From JAYQKL01 sp965243245 (lineage in GTDB: Bacteria; Pseudomonadota; Alphaproteobacteria; RS24), in assembly GCA_965243245.1 (NCBI GenBank), contig OZ251536.1, positions 1 to 64,000 of the forward strand: a stretch of 64,000 bases of DNA. The letters run 5' to 3'. Position 1 is the stretch's first letter. Every line of letters begins with the position of its first letter. This document shows, one piece after another, positions 17,301 to 28,600 of the stretch. The notes below the pieces were generated by a model that had not been told where the DNA came from, did no database searches, and was given only the letters and a program-made list of their open reading frames with translations. The position numbers were made by a program, and so were the translations under genes.

Positions 17301-19290
17301 ACTCTTTGATGATGCGGATGCTGGGGATACATTGGCAAATTTACAAGTTTTTGTTGATGATGAAGAAAATGACTCCGACAGTACACAAACCGAGCTTAGT
17401 GTTGATGCGACTTCTGATGATATTATGGGTGACGCGCGTAACTCAAATGGCGACGCCTATGGTAGCTTTGCTTTCACCCGCGCGGGCGATGGCACGGTGA
17501 GTTGGACCTACACAATAGATGATGATGCCGTGGCTGGTATTGAGACCGGGGAGGTTGTAATGGATAGCCTCTGGATGTGGGTTCAGGACGATGATGATGC
17601 CAACAGCACTGTTCGCAAAATCACTGTCTTTATTAATGGTGTAAATAGTGACCCGGTGGCGGATACAACCGATACTAATTATAATGTCACTGGCACTGTT
17701 GTCGAACACACATTGGGTCGGGGCGCAACCGGCGAATTTGTGGTGAACGACCCCGATGGCACCATTGCTAGCTATACGGTTGAAGCAGGTGAAACAGTTA
17801 TAATAGAGCAAAGAACTATAATAGATGGCGGCGTTGAAGTAACTGTACCAGTTGAAGTGGTTATACCAGAACAGCGCTTCGGGACGGTGACAATTGCTGC
17901 GGACGGGAAATGGTTCTATGTATTAGATAACTCCAATATTTTGGTTCATGCTTTGGGTGATAATGGGCAATTGACTGATTACATTACCATTCGCGCAACG
18001 GATAATGAGGGCGGGTATGTTGAAGATACTGTGACCATCACCATTAACGGTCAATTGGATCTACAAGTGGATGGCACCGCAAATGATGACAACTCCATGG
18101 AGATCCCGCTTGGGTATAATTCTCAAACCAATATAGGCACTTTGGCAAGTCTTCGGACCATTCAAGGGGGTAATGGGGATGACTTCCTTGGCGCCGCTAG
18201 AGCAGGTGATATTTACATCGTTAGTGATGATGATAATGATACACTTGATTTGGCTGATGGTCGTCGAGATAAGGTTTTTTATCAGATTGCTAGCACGGCG
18301 AATGCTCTTGCGGGCAGTGATGGCAATTATACGATTAACAACTTTAAGTTGGTGGATGAATTTCAGGATAATTTGATGTTTGTTGATACTGATGGGACAC
18401 CACTTGGAGGTTTAGAGGCACTCCTTGATCTTACCAAGGGTAATAATCCGCAATTGACTGTGAGCCTCATAAGCGGTGGTGATTTTAACGACGTATACAC
18501 AGGCTTTATTTTTGAGTTTACGCAAACGGGCACAACGCTGACGCTTAATTTTTCACAGGAGATAACAGAGGGTGGTAAAAACGAGTATTTTGAACGCAAT
18601 GGTGTTGATGCGAATGGTCAGCTGAATGATAATGCGATTGAGGGTTTTTTGAAGTTTTTCGGGGATAATTTCTCGGTTCTTCCGCCGGGTTCTGAGGGTG
18701 GCGTCACTGACGTCCTTGGTGACGCTGGACAAGGTGATCTTCTCGCTGGTGGTTATGGTGATGATACAATTATATTGGGTGAAGGTAGCGATACTGTTGT
18801 TTATCGGATTACGAGCCTAGATGACAGTCTTCGCGCTGATGATGGTGGCGACACGGTTATTGACTTTACTGTGACTGGTATTAATCAGGATAGGTTGGTG
18901 TTTACTGATACGGATGGCGTATCAGTTGGAAATTTAGCTGGAGAGCCCCTTGAAGATCTGAGTGCTCTGCTTGATCTTATCAAGGGTGATGCGCCGCCAC
19001 TGACTGTGAGCCTCATAAAGGATGGTGACGATTATACAGGCTTTACGTTTGAGTTTACGGCGGCATCAAGAGATGATGGCCCAAATGGAATAGGCGATGT
19101 ATCTGGTACGACTCTGACTATTAATTTTAGAAGTACAATGTCGGAAGATGATAAAAATACCAATTTTGGAAGCGATGGTATTGATACAAATAATCAACTG
19201 ACTGAGGCGGGAATTGATGATTTCATCACTAATTTTGGTGATAATTTCGAGGTTATCCCGATGGATGAACTTGGCTTCGATATCATTTAA
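14383..19290 (+). CDS. Adhesin 2: 1635-residue VCBS/cadherin-like protein with two C-terminal modules
   Basis: This is the shortest family member and lacks the 112-residue repeats. Residues 1-78 are the conserved leader (MFHDQKF..., basic stretch, SITPLLAALLAAC with Cys78). An acidic Asp/Gly linker follows. The head domain (about 117-340) has an EF-hand-like DSDENGRYDRGD and VVSPISTLIEAL. The DEWGFHDP domain, a GIVFTLKEG module and a VCBS-like domain come next (to about 730). Then there is a cadherin-like domain (GGTDADDFNIDE ... ENEAP), an LTPKTGQTPSGVSF module, two VCBS-like domains, and two C-terminal modules in tandem (from about 1225). The second has GGYGDDTI and ends ELGFDII. It is probably an exported surface protein; partner and ligand are unknown. 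The start is fixed by AGGAG and by family alignment. Confidence 0.88.
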   Translation: MFHDQKFYKNSLLNRLLNSTSFSPLTAPPTKWQKLVNAFELLSNSAQNEKSRTTHTKKRSLKAELSITPLLAALLAACGSDTEYIPVGGSLAPIDDDGGSGDDDGDGDDTPSGPLPFNLYVVDGPILNAVVYVDSDENGRYDRGDDFLGVTNADGLLVDGTTGELVVAAQYAGATFFVDIGGATDVFTGEQFPNNSTDPLLFYRAVAHENGGADVVVSPISTLIEALRDDDPTQTNEQILELIFGPEAITLQITMDDINDTNNFIPPINDTPKPVDSREALAEKIASTSIQLQVLIEQEGGDLDAVLTAVTDGFDAATDLTPTSQTEVAERIAQSRARASGDPIAIPLTGLEITEDGPLRLSISVDEWGFHDPLGNVENFLRSTYLHSVNIVSITDENGDAVGGDLVHIETGNPDIRGERTIYGAGDTIEFLHLHDGNLFFRPDNNFIGNVSITYTGYDGEASTNQAVLEINVTADLWVTESGTRTEAKVTAHGIVFTLKEGGVSDGITFATIENAAAGVFGVYDYSAGDVIAISELDTSLTLQEIIDNYNADAESSYTASLAVGANATDTVTLTALLNGGEDSPVALTGGDSPDTPSFYANSEFTPITVDADLVAGGDFVFGDEGDIFTDFTVFVGNINADPANITIEISVDATSDDIMGDARNSNGDAYGSFVFTRAGDGTVTWVYTLDDNAANELSVNEIAMDSVFVQVGDEATDIRQITVRIYGTGDAPEITTNGGDAYALPDIVENTTDDIVTIAATDTDVNDVLTYSLGGTDADDFNIDEDGVVTWAQTPDYETPTDSEGDNEYSVTVTVADAGGNQDTIALTLTVTDENEAPVLNFMPEVLTLFNAITLTPKTGQTPSGVSFVASDDVTLFELRLSVGADNINIIEYNSEAGGFFLGNLVEQFMNNSDSLYNVDYINEANKDTDIKQDDFSGMSFGMAPVDIFIDGNGDAVDENGDAADGSATGTLLFDDADAGDTLANLQVFVDDEENDSDSTQTELSVDATSDDIMGDARNSNGDAYGSFAFTRAGDGTVSWTYTIDDDAVAGIETGEVVMDSLWMWVQDDDDANSTVRKITVFINGVNSDPVADTTDTNYNVTGTVVEHTLGRGATGEFVVNDPDGTIASYTVEAGETVIIEQRTIIDGGVEVTVPVEVVIPEQRFGTVTIAADGKWFYVLDNSNILVHALGDNGQLTDYITIRATDNEGGYVEDTVTITINGQLDLQVDGTANDDNSMEIPLGYNSQTNIGTLASLRTIQGGNGDDFLGAARAGDIYIVSDDDNDTLDLADGRRDKVFYQIASTANALAGSDGNYTINNFKLVDEFQDNLMFVDTDGTPLGGLEALLDLTKGNNPQLTVSLISGGDFNDVYTGFIFEFTQTGTTLTLNFSQEITEGGKNEYFERNGVDANGQLNDNAIEGFLKFFGDNFSVLPPGSEGGVTDVLGDAGQGDLLAGGYGDDTIILGEGSDTVVYRITSLDDSLRADDGGDTVIDFTVTGINQDRLVFTDTDGVSVGNLAGEPLEDLSALLDLIKGDAPPLTVSLIKDGDDYTGFTFEFTAASRDDGPNGIGDVSGTTLTINFRSTMSEDDKNTNFGSDGIDTNNQLTEAGIDDFITNFGDNFEVIPMDELGFDII
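18056..19287 (+). repeat. Duplicated C-terminal module in adhesin 2
   Basis: Module 1 (about 18056-18690) has QGGNGDDFL, YQIASTANAL, NNF, VDTDGTPLG, QLTVSL, TLTLNF, NGVDANGQLND and GDNFSVLP. Module 2 (18691-19287) repeats the order: GGYGDDTI, YRITSLDDSL, IDF, TDTDGVSVG, LTVSLI, TLTINF, GIDTNNQLTEAGID and GDNFEVIP, ending GFDII. The other paralogues with a visible stop end in only one module. The copies are clearly diverged, so the duplication is not recent. Confidence 0.8.
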
Positions 19291-19305
19291 TTAAACTTGA
19301 TGATA

Positions 19306-19321
19306 GCTCGCTATAACGAGC
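19306..19321 (+). terminator. Short hairpin after the adhesin 2 stop
   Basis: GCTCG pairs with CGAGC around the loop CTATAA, 15 bp after the stop codon. It is followed by CATTGGGTTTT, a weak T-run. Possible weak intrinsic terminator. Confidence 0.35.
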
Positions 19322-19351
19322 CATTGGGTTTTGGTTTCCTATCACAAATTA

Positions 19352-19398
19352 ACTCAACCTAAGGGTGAGGATATTTCATTATCACCCTTAGGTTGGGT
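19352..19398 (+). terminator. Long 17-bp hairpin after adhesin 2
   Basis: CAACCTAAGGGTGA and TCACCCTTAGGTTG form 14 perfect pairs. Three more (one G-U) extend the stem outward, around a 13-nt loop. It ends exactly where the 31-nt element begins. There is no T-run, so it may act as a bidirectional or factor-assisted terminator or protect the mRNA 3' end. Confidence 0.55.
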
Positions 19399-19428
19399 AT
19401 TGCTAATAAGGCTTATATGTGCCATCAT
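19398..19428 (+). other. Conserved 31-nt spacer element, copy B
   Basis: Begins TATTGC and contains GGCTTATATGTGCCATCAT. It starts 108 bp after the upstream stop. The inverted repeat ATTGC/GCCAT has one mismatch here, unlike the other three copies. Confidence 0.6.
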
Positions 19429-19583
19429 GTCTTGCGTAAGTGAAGATGTAAAGTGAGGAGGAAAGATAGTAAAGCCTGCAAGGGATAAATATCTATCTGT
19501 CTATGCCTAAGCCACTTATGCTGGATTCAAATAACACCACAAAACGGACAAATTTTAATTCATTCTTTATGACTCTTTTGAGT

Positions 19584-19651
19584 TTGTCAGTATGCCTAAA
19601 TGCCTATTATGCTTCACTCGTCTTAGTAACAGTGGGAACAAGAAGTAAAAT
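19584..19651 (+). promoter_or_regulatory. Weak promoter candidates for adhesin 3
   Basis: Two possibilities: TTGTCA (19584-19589) with TATTAT (19605-19610), but a short 15-bp spacing; or a TAAAAT at 19646-19651 that aligns with the -10 candidate before adhesin 2 but has a poor -35. Neither is convincing alone. Confidence 0.2.
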
Positions 19652-19685
19652 AAAAGATTTCAAGTGTAAAAAACCATTACGTATC

Positions 19686-19690
19686 AGGAG
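19686..19690 (+). promoter_or_regulatory. Shine-Dalgarno site of adhesin 3
   Basis: AGGAG ends 5 nt before the ATG at 19696, in the same context (TCAGGAGAAAA) as adhesin 2. Confidence 0.85.
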
Positions 19691-19695
19691 AAAAT

Positions 19696-22600
19696 ATGTT
19701 TCCCAATCAAAAGTTTTGTAAAAACGCATTGCTCCACAGCACGTCTTTTTCGCCTTTTACAAAGTGGCAGAAGTTTTTAGATATTGCTGAACATCTGAAT
19801 GTGAGCAAGCAAAGCAAGGGATTATTCTCCAAGCGACGTGGTTTAAAAATAGAGCTTTCAATCACGCCCTTGCTTGCTGGACTGCTCGCCGCATGTGGCG
19901 GCGGCGGCGGCGGCGGTGGCGGGACTTCAAATGTCACGACTCCAGATGATATCATTCCTGACCCGCTAGGGTTTGACTTTTATGTTTTAGACGGCGCTAT
20001 TGAAGGGGCGCGGGTTTATGTCGATGAGAACAGAAATGGTCAACGCGATGATGGCGACACTTTCATTGGCACAACGGATACCAATGGCATTGTTCGTGTT
20101 GGTCCTGACTATGCTGGCGAAACTTTTTTAGTTGATGTCGAGGGTGCGCTTGATGTGTTCACAGGTGAGAGGTTGCCTGCTGATAGTATTCTTTATAGGG
20201 CTAGATCTGATGAACGTGGCGGCGTGGATGTTGTGGCGTCGCCGGTCTCGACATTAATTGAGGTGCTTAGAGAAGATGTGCCGACGCGGACGGATACTGA
20301 TATTCTGGAAATGATTTTCGGCGCGGGGACTCAAGTTGAAATAGATGATTTGAGTAATCCTGACAATTTTATTTTGCCGCCCGAGGGTACACCAATAGTT
20401 GATGATTCTCCAGAGGCGATTGCAGAAAAAATTGCATTAACCAGCATCCGGTTGCAAGTGCTCATTGAGCAGGAGAGTGGCAATCTGGATACTATCTTAG
20501 ATGTGGTGACGGATGATGATGGTTTTGACGTCGCTGATTTAACCCCGACTTCTCAGCGCGTGGCATCTGACCGCATCATTGAGGCGCGAGAACGTGCTGG
20601 TGGTAAGCCGGTTGCTATTCCTGCCATTAATGTTGAGGTAAACGAAGATAATGACTTAACCTTGGGCGATGATGTCTGGGGTTTCCGTGATCCGGCTGGC
20701 AATGCAGATGGTGATAGTGCATTTACACGTCTTGATATTGTTTCGATTACGGATGGAAACACGTCTGCTGTGCGCGGTGTGCTTGTGGCGAGCGATGGCA
20801 CAGAATATGGTGCGGGGGATGAAATTCCGGCGACGCATCTTGAAACCTTAATCTTTCGTCCAGTGGCTGATTATTTCGGGCGCGTAGAGATTGCCTTTAG
20901 GGTGTTCGACCGTGAGGCTCTCGCCGATGTGGCGACTCTCGCAATCACAGTTAATGGCATCAATGATGCGCCTGTGTTTACGTCTAGTGCGACGGCATCG
21001 GTTAATGAGAATATTGCGGCCAATGATGATGGTGATACCCAAGGCAGTGCGGCGACTATTTATACAGCTATTGCCGCCCCCGATGATGCAGGCGATACGG
21101 TTAGCTATAGCCTGACGTCGGCTAATGATGGTGACTCGTTTGGGATTAATGCGTCAACGGGCACTGTTTGGTTCCGCGCCGCGCCCGACCATGAGAACAA
21201 ATCGAGTTATAGCTTCACGGTGGTTGCTTCTGTTACGGCGGATGGGGTGACGCAAACCGCGACCCGCATTGTTACTTTGAGCGTTACTGATTTGAATGAT
21301 AATGCGCCGGTGTTTACGTCTAGTGCGACGGCGTCGGTTAATGAGAATATTGCGGCCAATGATGATGGTGATACCCAAGGCAGTGCTGCGACTATTTATA
21401 CAGCTATTGCCGCCCCCGATGATGCAGGCGATACGGTTAGCTATAGCCTGACGTCGGCTAATGATGGTGACTCGTTTGGGATTAACGCATCAACGGGCAC
21501 TGTTTGGTTCCGCGCCGCGCCCGACCATGAGAACAAATCGAGTTATAGCTTCACGGTGGTTGCTTCTGTTACGGCGGATGGGGTGACGCACAGCGCGTCG
21601 CAGATAATTACGCTGAGCGTTACTGATTTGAATGATAATGCGCCGGTGTTTACGTCTAGTGCGACGGCGTCGGTTAATGAGAATATTGCGGTCAATGATG
21701 ATGGTGATACCCAAGGCAGTGCGGCGACTATTTATACAGCTATTGCCGCCCCCGATGATGCAGGCGATACGGTTAGCTATAGCCTGACGTCGGCTAATGA
21801 TGGTGACTCGTTTGGGATTAACGCATCAACGGGCACTGTTTGGTTCCGTAGCCCGCCCGACCATGAGAACAAATCGAGTTATAGCTTCACGGTGGTTGCT
21901 TCTGTTACGGCGGATGGGGTGACGCAAACCGCGACCCGCATTGTTACTTTGAGCGTTACTGATTTGAATGATAATGCGCCGGTGTTTACGTCTAGTGCGA
22001 CGGCATCGGTTAATGAGAATATTGCCGCCAATGATGATGGTGATACCCAAGGCAGTGCGGCGACTATCTATACAGCTATTGCCGCCCCCGATGATGCAGG
22101 CGATACGGTTAGCTATAGCCTGACGTCGGCTAATGATGGTGACTCTTTTGGGATTAATGCGTCAACGGGCACTGTTTGGTTCCGCGCCGCGCCCGACCAT
22201 GAGAACAAATCGAGTTATAGCTTCACGGTGGTTGCTTCTGTTACGGCAGATGGGGTGACGCAAACAGCGACCCGCATTGTTACTTTGAGCGTTACTGATT
22301 TGAATGATAATGCGCCGGTGTTTACGTCTAGTGCGACGGCATCGGTTAATGAGAATATTACGGCCAATGATGATGGTGATACCCAAGGCAGTGCGGCGAC
22401 TATCTATACAGCTATTGCCGCCCCCGATGATGCAGGCGATACGGTTAGCTATAGCCTGACGTCGGCTAATGATGGTGACTCGTTTGGGATTAATGCGTCA
22501 ACGGGAGATGTTTGGTTCCGCGCCGCGCCCGACCATGAGAACAAATCGAGTTATAGCTTCACGGTGGTTGCTTCTGTTACGGCGGATGGGGTTACGCAAA

Positions 22601-25600
22601 CAGCGACCCGCATTGTTACTTTGAGCGTTACTGATTTGAATGATAATGCGCCGGTGTTTACGTCTAGTGCGACGGCATCGGTTAATGAGAATATTGCCGC
22701 CAATGATGATGGTGATACCCAAGGCAGTGCGGCGACTATCTATACGGCTATTGCCGCCCCCGATGATGCAGGCGATACGGTTAGCTATAGCCTGACGTCG
22801 GCTAATGATGGGGACTCGTTTGGGATTAATGCGTCAACGGGCACTGTTTGGTTGCGTGTCGCGCCTGATTTTGAAACCAAATCGAGTTATAGCTTCACGG
22901 TGGTTGCTTCTGTTACGGCAGATGGGGTGACGCACAGCGAGTCGCAGATAATTACTTTGAGCGTTACTGATTTGAATGATAATGCGCCGGTGTTTACGTC
23001 TAGTGCGACGGCATCGGTTAATGAGAATATTGCCGCCAATGATGATGGTGATACCCAAGGCAGTGCGGCGACTATTTATACGGCTATTGCCGCCCCCGAT
23101 GATGCAGGCGATACGGTTAGCTATAGCCTGACGTCGGCTAATGATGGTGACTCGTTTGGGATTAATGCGTCAACGGGAGATGTTTGGTTCCGCGCCGCGC
23201 CCGACCATGAGAACAAATCGAGTTATAGCTTCACGGTGGTTGCTTCTGTTACGGCGGATGGGGTGACGCAAACCGCGACCCGCATTGTTACTTTGAGCGT
23301 TACTGATTTGAATGATAATGCGCCGGTGTTTACGTCTAGTGCGACGGCATCGGTTAATGAGAATATTGCGGCCAATGATGATGGTGATACGCAAGGCAGT
23401 GCGGCGACTATCTATACAGCTATTGCCGCCCCCGATGATGCAGGCGATACGGTTAGCTATAGCCTGACGTCGGCTAATGATGGGGACTCGTTTGGGATTA
23501 ATGCGTCAACGGGAGATGTTTGGTTCCGCGCCGCGCCCGACCATGAGAACAAATCGAGTTATAGCTTCACGGTGGTTGCTTCTGTTACGGCGGATGGGGT
23601 TACGCAAACAGCGACCCGCATTGTTACTTTGAGCGTTACTGATTTGAATGATAATGCGCCGGTGTTTACGTCTAGTGCGACGGCGTCGGTTAATGAGAAT
23701 ATTACGGCCAATGATGATGGTGATACCCAAGGCAGTGCGGCGACTATTTATACGGCTATTGCCGCCCCCGATGATGCAGGCGATACGGTTAGCTATAGCC
23801 TGACGTCGGCTAATGATGGTGACTCGTTTGGGATTAATGCGTCAACGGGAGATGTTTGGTTCCGCGCCGCGCCCGACCATGAGAACAAATCGAGTTATAG
23901 CTTCACGGTGGTTGCTTCTGTTACGGCGGATGGGGTTACGCAAACCGCGACCCGCATTGTTACTTTGAGCGTTACTGATTTGAATGATAATGCGCCGGTG
24001 TTTACGTCTAGTGCGACGGCATCGGTTAATGAGAATATTGCGGCCAATGATGATGGTGATACGCAAGGCAGTGCGGCGACTATCTATACAGCTATTGCCG
24101 CCCCCGATGATGCAGGCGATACGGTTAGCTATAGCCTGACGTCGGCTAATGATGGTGACTCGTTTGGGATTAATGCGTCAACGGGTACTGTTTGGTTCCG
24201 CGCCGCGCCTGATTTTGAAACCAAATCAAGTTATAGCTTCACGGTGGTTGCTTCTGTTACGGCGGATGGGGTTACGCAAACCGCGACCCGTATTGTTACT
24301 TTGAGCATTACTGATTTGAATGATAATGCGCCGGTGTTTACGTCTAGTGCGACGGCATCGGTTAATGAGAATATTGCCGCCAATGATGATGGTGATACCC
24401 AAGGCAGTGCGGCGACTATTTATACAGCTATTGCCGCCCCCGATGATGCAGGCGATACGGTTAGCTATAGCCTGACGTCGGCTAATGATGGTGACTCGTT
24501 TGGGATTAATGCGTCAACGGGAGATGTTTGGTTCCGCGCCGCGCCCGACCATGAGAACAAATCGAGTTATAGCTTCACGGTGGTTGCTTCTGTTACGGCG
24601 GATGGGGTTACGCACAGCGCGTCGCAGATAATTACTTTGAGCGTTACTGATTTGAATGATAATGCGCCTGTGTTTACGTCTAGTGCGACGGCATCGGTTA
24701 ATGAGAATATTGCCGCCAATGATAGTGAAGATACGCAAGGCAGTGCGGCGACTATTTATACGGCTATTGCCGCCCCCGATGATGCAGGCGATACGGTTAG
24801 CTATAGCCTGACGTCGGCTAATGATGGTGACTCGTTTGGGATTAATGCGTCAACGGGTACTGTTTGGTTCCGCGCCGCGCCCGACCATGAGAACAAATCG
24901 AGTTATAGCTTCACGGTGGTTGCTTCTGTTACGGCAGATGGGGTTACGCAAACAGCGACCCGCATTGTTACTTTGAGCGTTACTGATTTGAATGATAATG
25001 CGCCTGTGTTTACGTCTAGTGCGACGGCATCGGTTAATGAGAATATTGCGGCCAATGATGATGGTGATACCCAAGGCAGTGCGGCGACTATTTATACAGC
25101 TATTGCCGCCCCCGATGATGCAGGCGATACGGTTAGCTATAGCCTGACGTCGGCTAATGATGGTGACTCTTTTGGGATTAATGCGTCAACGGGCACTGTT
25201 TGGTTCCGCGCCGCGCCCGACCATGAGAACAAATCGAGTTATAGCTTCACGGTGGTTGCTTCTGTTACGGCGGATGGGGTTACGCAAACCGCGACCCGCA
25301 TTGTTACTTTGAGCGTTACTGATTTGAATGATAATGCGCCGGTGTTTACGTCTAGTGCGACGGCATCGGTTAATGAGAATATTGCGGCCAATGATGATGG
25401 TGATACGCAAGGCAGTGCGGCGACTATTTATACAGCTATTGCCGCCCCCGATGATGCAGGCGATACGGTTAGCTATAGCCTGACGTCGGCTAATGATGGT
25501 GACTCGTTTGGGATTAATGCGTCAACGGGCACTGTTTGGTTGCGTAGCCCGCCCGACCATGAGAACAAATCGAGTTATAGCTTCACGGTGGTTGCTTCTG

Positions 25601-28600
25601 TTACGGCAGATGGGGTGACGCAAACAGCGACCCGCATTGTTACTTTGAGCGTTACTGATTTGAATGATAATGCGCCGGTGTTTACGTCTAGTGCGACGGC
25701 ATCGGTTAATGAGAATATTGCGGTCAATGATGATGGTGATACGCAAGGCAGTGCGGCGACTATTTATACAGCTATTGCCGCCCCCGATGATGCAGGCGAT
25801 ACGGTTAGCTATAGCCTGACGTCGGCTAATGATGGTGACTCGTTTGGGATTAACGCGTCAACGGGCACTGTTTGGTTGCGTAGCCCGCCCGACCATGAGA
25901 ACAAATCGAGTTATAGCTTCACGGTGGTTGCTTCTGTTACGGCAGATGGGGTGACGCAAACAGCGACCCGCATTGTTACTTTGAGCGTTACTGATTTGAA
26001 TGATAATGCGCCGGTGTTTACGTCTAGTGCGACGGCATCGGTTAATGAGAATGTTGCGGTCAATGATGATGGTGATACCCAAGGCAGTGCGGCGACTATC
26101 TATACGGCTATTGCCGCCCCTGATGATGCAGGCGATACGGTTAGCTATAGCCTGACGTCGGCTAATGATGGTGACTCGTTTGGGATTAATGCGTCAACGG
26201 GAGATGTTTGGTTCCGCGCCGCGCCCGACCATGAGAACAAATCGAGTTATAGCTTCACGGTGGTTGCTTCTGTTACGGCGGATGGGGTTACGCACAGCGC
26301 GACCCGCATTGTTACTTTGAGCACTACTGATTTGAATGATAATGCGCCGGTGTTTACGTCTAGTGCGACGGCATCGGTTAATGAGAATATTGCGGTCAAT
26401 GATGATGGTGATACCCAAGGCAGTGCGGCGACTATCTATACAGCTATTGCCGCCCCCGATGATGCAGGCGATACGGTTATCTATAGTTTGACGTCAGCTA
26501 ATGATGGTGACTCGTTTGGGATTAATGCGTCAACGGGCACTGTTTGGTTGCGTAGCCCGCCCGACCATGAGAACAAAACGAGTTATAGCTTCACGGTGGT
26601 TGCTTCTGTTACGGCGGATGGGGTGACGCACAGCGCGTCGCAGATAATTACTTTGAGCGTTACTGATTTGAATGATAATGCGCCGGTGTTTACGTCTAGT
26701 GCGACGGCATCGGTTAATGAGAATATTGCGGCCAATGATGATGGTGATACGCAAGGCAGTGCGGCGACTATTTATACAGCTATTGCCGCCCCGGATGATG
26801 CAGGTGATACGGTTAGCTATAGCCTGACGTCGGCTAATGATGGTGACTCGTTTGGGATTAATGCGTCAACGGGTACTGTTTGGTTGCGTGCCGCGCCCGA
26901 CCATGAGAACAAATCGAGTTATAGCTTCACGGTGGTTGCTTCTGTTACGGCAGATGGGGTGACGCAAACAGCGACCCGTATTGTTACTTTGAGCGTTACT
27001 GATTTGAATGATAATGCGCCGGTGTTTACGTCTAGTGCGACGGCATCGGTTAATGAGAATATTGCGGTCAATGATGATGGTGATACGCAAGGCAGTGCGG
27101 CGACTATCTATACGGCTATTGCCGCCCCCGATGATGCAGGCGATACGGTTATCTATAGCCTGACGTCAGCTAATGATGGTGACTCGTTTGGGATTAATGC
27201 GTCAACGGGTACTGTTTGGTTGCGTGCCGCGCCCGACCATGAGAACAAATCGAGTTATAGCTTCACGGTGGTTGCTTCTGTTACGGCAGATGGGGTGACG
27301 CAAACAGCGACCCGTATTGTTACTTTGAGCGTTACTGATTTGAATGATAATGCGCCGGTGTTTACGTCTAGTGCGACGGCATCGGTTAATGAGAATATTG
27401 CGGTCAATGATGATGGTGATACGCAAGGCAGTGCGGCGACTATCTATACGGCTATTGCCGCCCCCGATGATGCAGGCGATACGGTTATCTATAGCCTGAC
27501 GTCAGCTAATGATGGTGACTCGTTTGGGATTAATGCGTCAACGGGCACTGTTTGGTTGCGTGTCGCGCCTGATTTTGAAACCAAATCGAGTTATAGCTTC
27601 ACGGTGGTTGCTTCTGTTACGGCGGATGGGGTTACGCAAACCGCGACCCGCATTGTTACTTTGAGCGTTACTGATTTGAATGATAATGCGCCGGTGTTTA
27701 CGTCTAGTGCGACGGCATCGGTTAATGAGAATATTGCGGTCAATGATGATGGTGATACCCAAGGCAGTGCGGCGACTATTTATACAGCTATTGCCGCCCC
27801 CGATGATGCAGGCGATACGGTTAGCTATAGCCTGACGTCGGCTAATGATGGTGACTCGTTTGGGATTAATGCGTCAACGGGCACTGTTTGGTTGCGTAGC
27901 CCGCCCGACCATGAGAACAAATCGAGTTATAGCTTCACGGTGGTTGCTTCTGTTACGGCGGATGGGGTTACGCACAGCGCGTCGCAGATAATTACGCTGA
28001 ACGTTACTGATTTGAATGATAATGCGCCGGTGTTTACGTCTAGTGCGACGGCGTCGGTTAATGAGAATATTGCGGTCAATGATGATGGTGATACCCAAGG
28101 CAGTGCGGCGACTATTTATACAGCTATTGCCGCCCCCGATGATGCAGGCGATACGGTTAGCTATAGCCTGACGTCGGCTAATGATGGTGACTCGTTTGGG
28201 ATTAATGCGTCAACGGGAGATGTTTGGTTCCGCGCCGCGCCTGATTTTGAAACCAAATCGAGTTATAGCTTCACGGTGGTTGCTTCTGTTACGGCAGATG
28301 GTGTGACGCACAGCGAGTCGCAGATAATTACTTTGAGCGTTACTGATTTGAATGATAATGCGCCGGTGTTTACGTCTAGTGCGACGGCATCGGTTAATGA
28401 GAATATTACGGCCAATGATGATGGTGATACCCAAGGCAGTGCGGCGACTATTTATACAGCTATTGCCGCCCCCGATGATGCAGGCGATACGGTTAGCTAT
28501 AGCCTGACGTCGGCTAATGATGGTGACTCGTTTGGGATTAATGCGTCAACGGGCACTGTTTGGTTGCGTAGCCCGCCCGACCATGAGAACAAATCGAGTT

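Larger units (their letters stand above)
19291..19695. other. Spacer B (adhesin 2 to adhesin 3), 405 bp, no gene
   Basis: It contains two hairpins, the shared 31-nt element, and a leader homologous to that of adhesin 2 over its last 50 bp. From 19430 to 19580 I see no structure. A short open frame (19503-19721) runs into the adhesin 3 start in another frame. It has no Shine-Dalgarno site and I do not consider it a gene. Confidence 0.8.

Noticed and set aside
19503..19721. Plus-strand open frame of 72 codons with a hydrophobic segment in spacer B
   Set aside because: No Shine-Dalgarno site, it overlaps the adhesin 3 start in another frame, and it has no counterpart in the other spacers.
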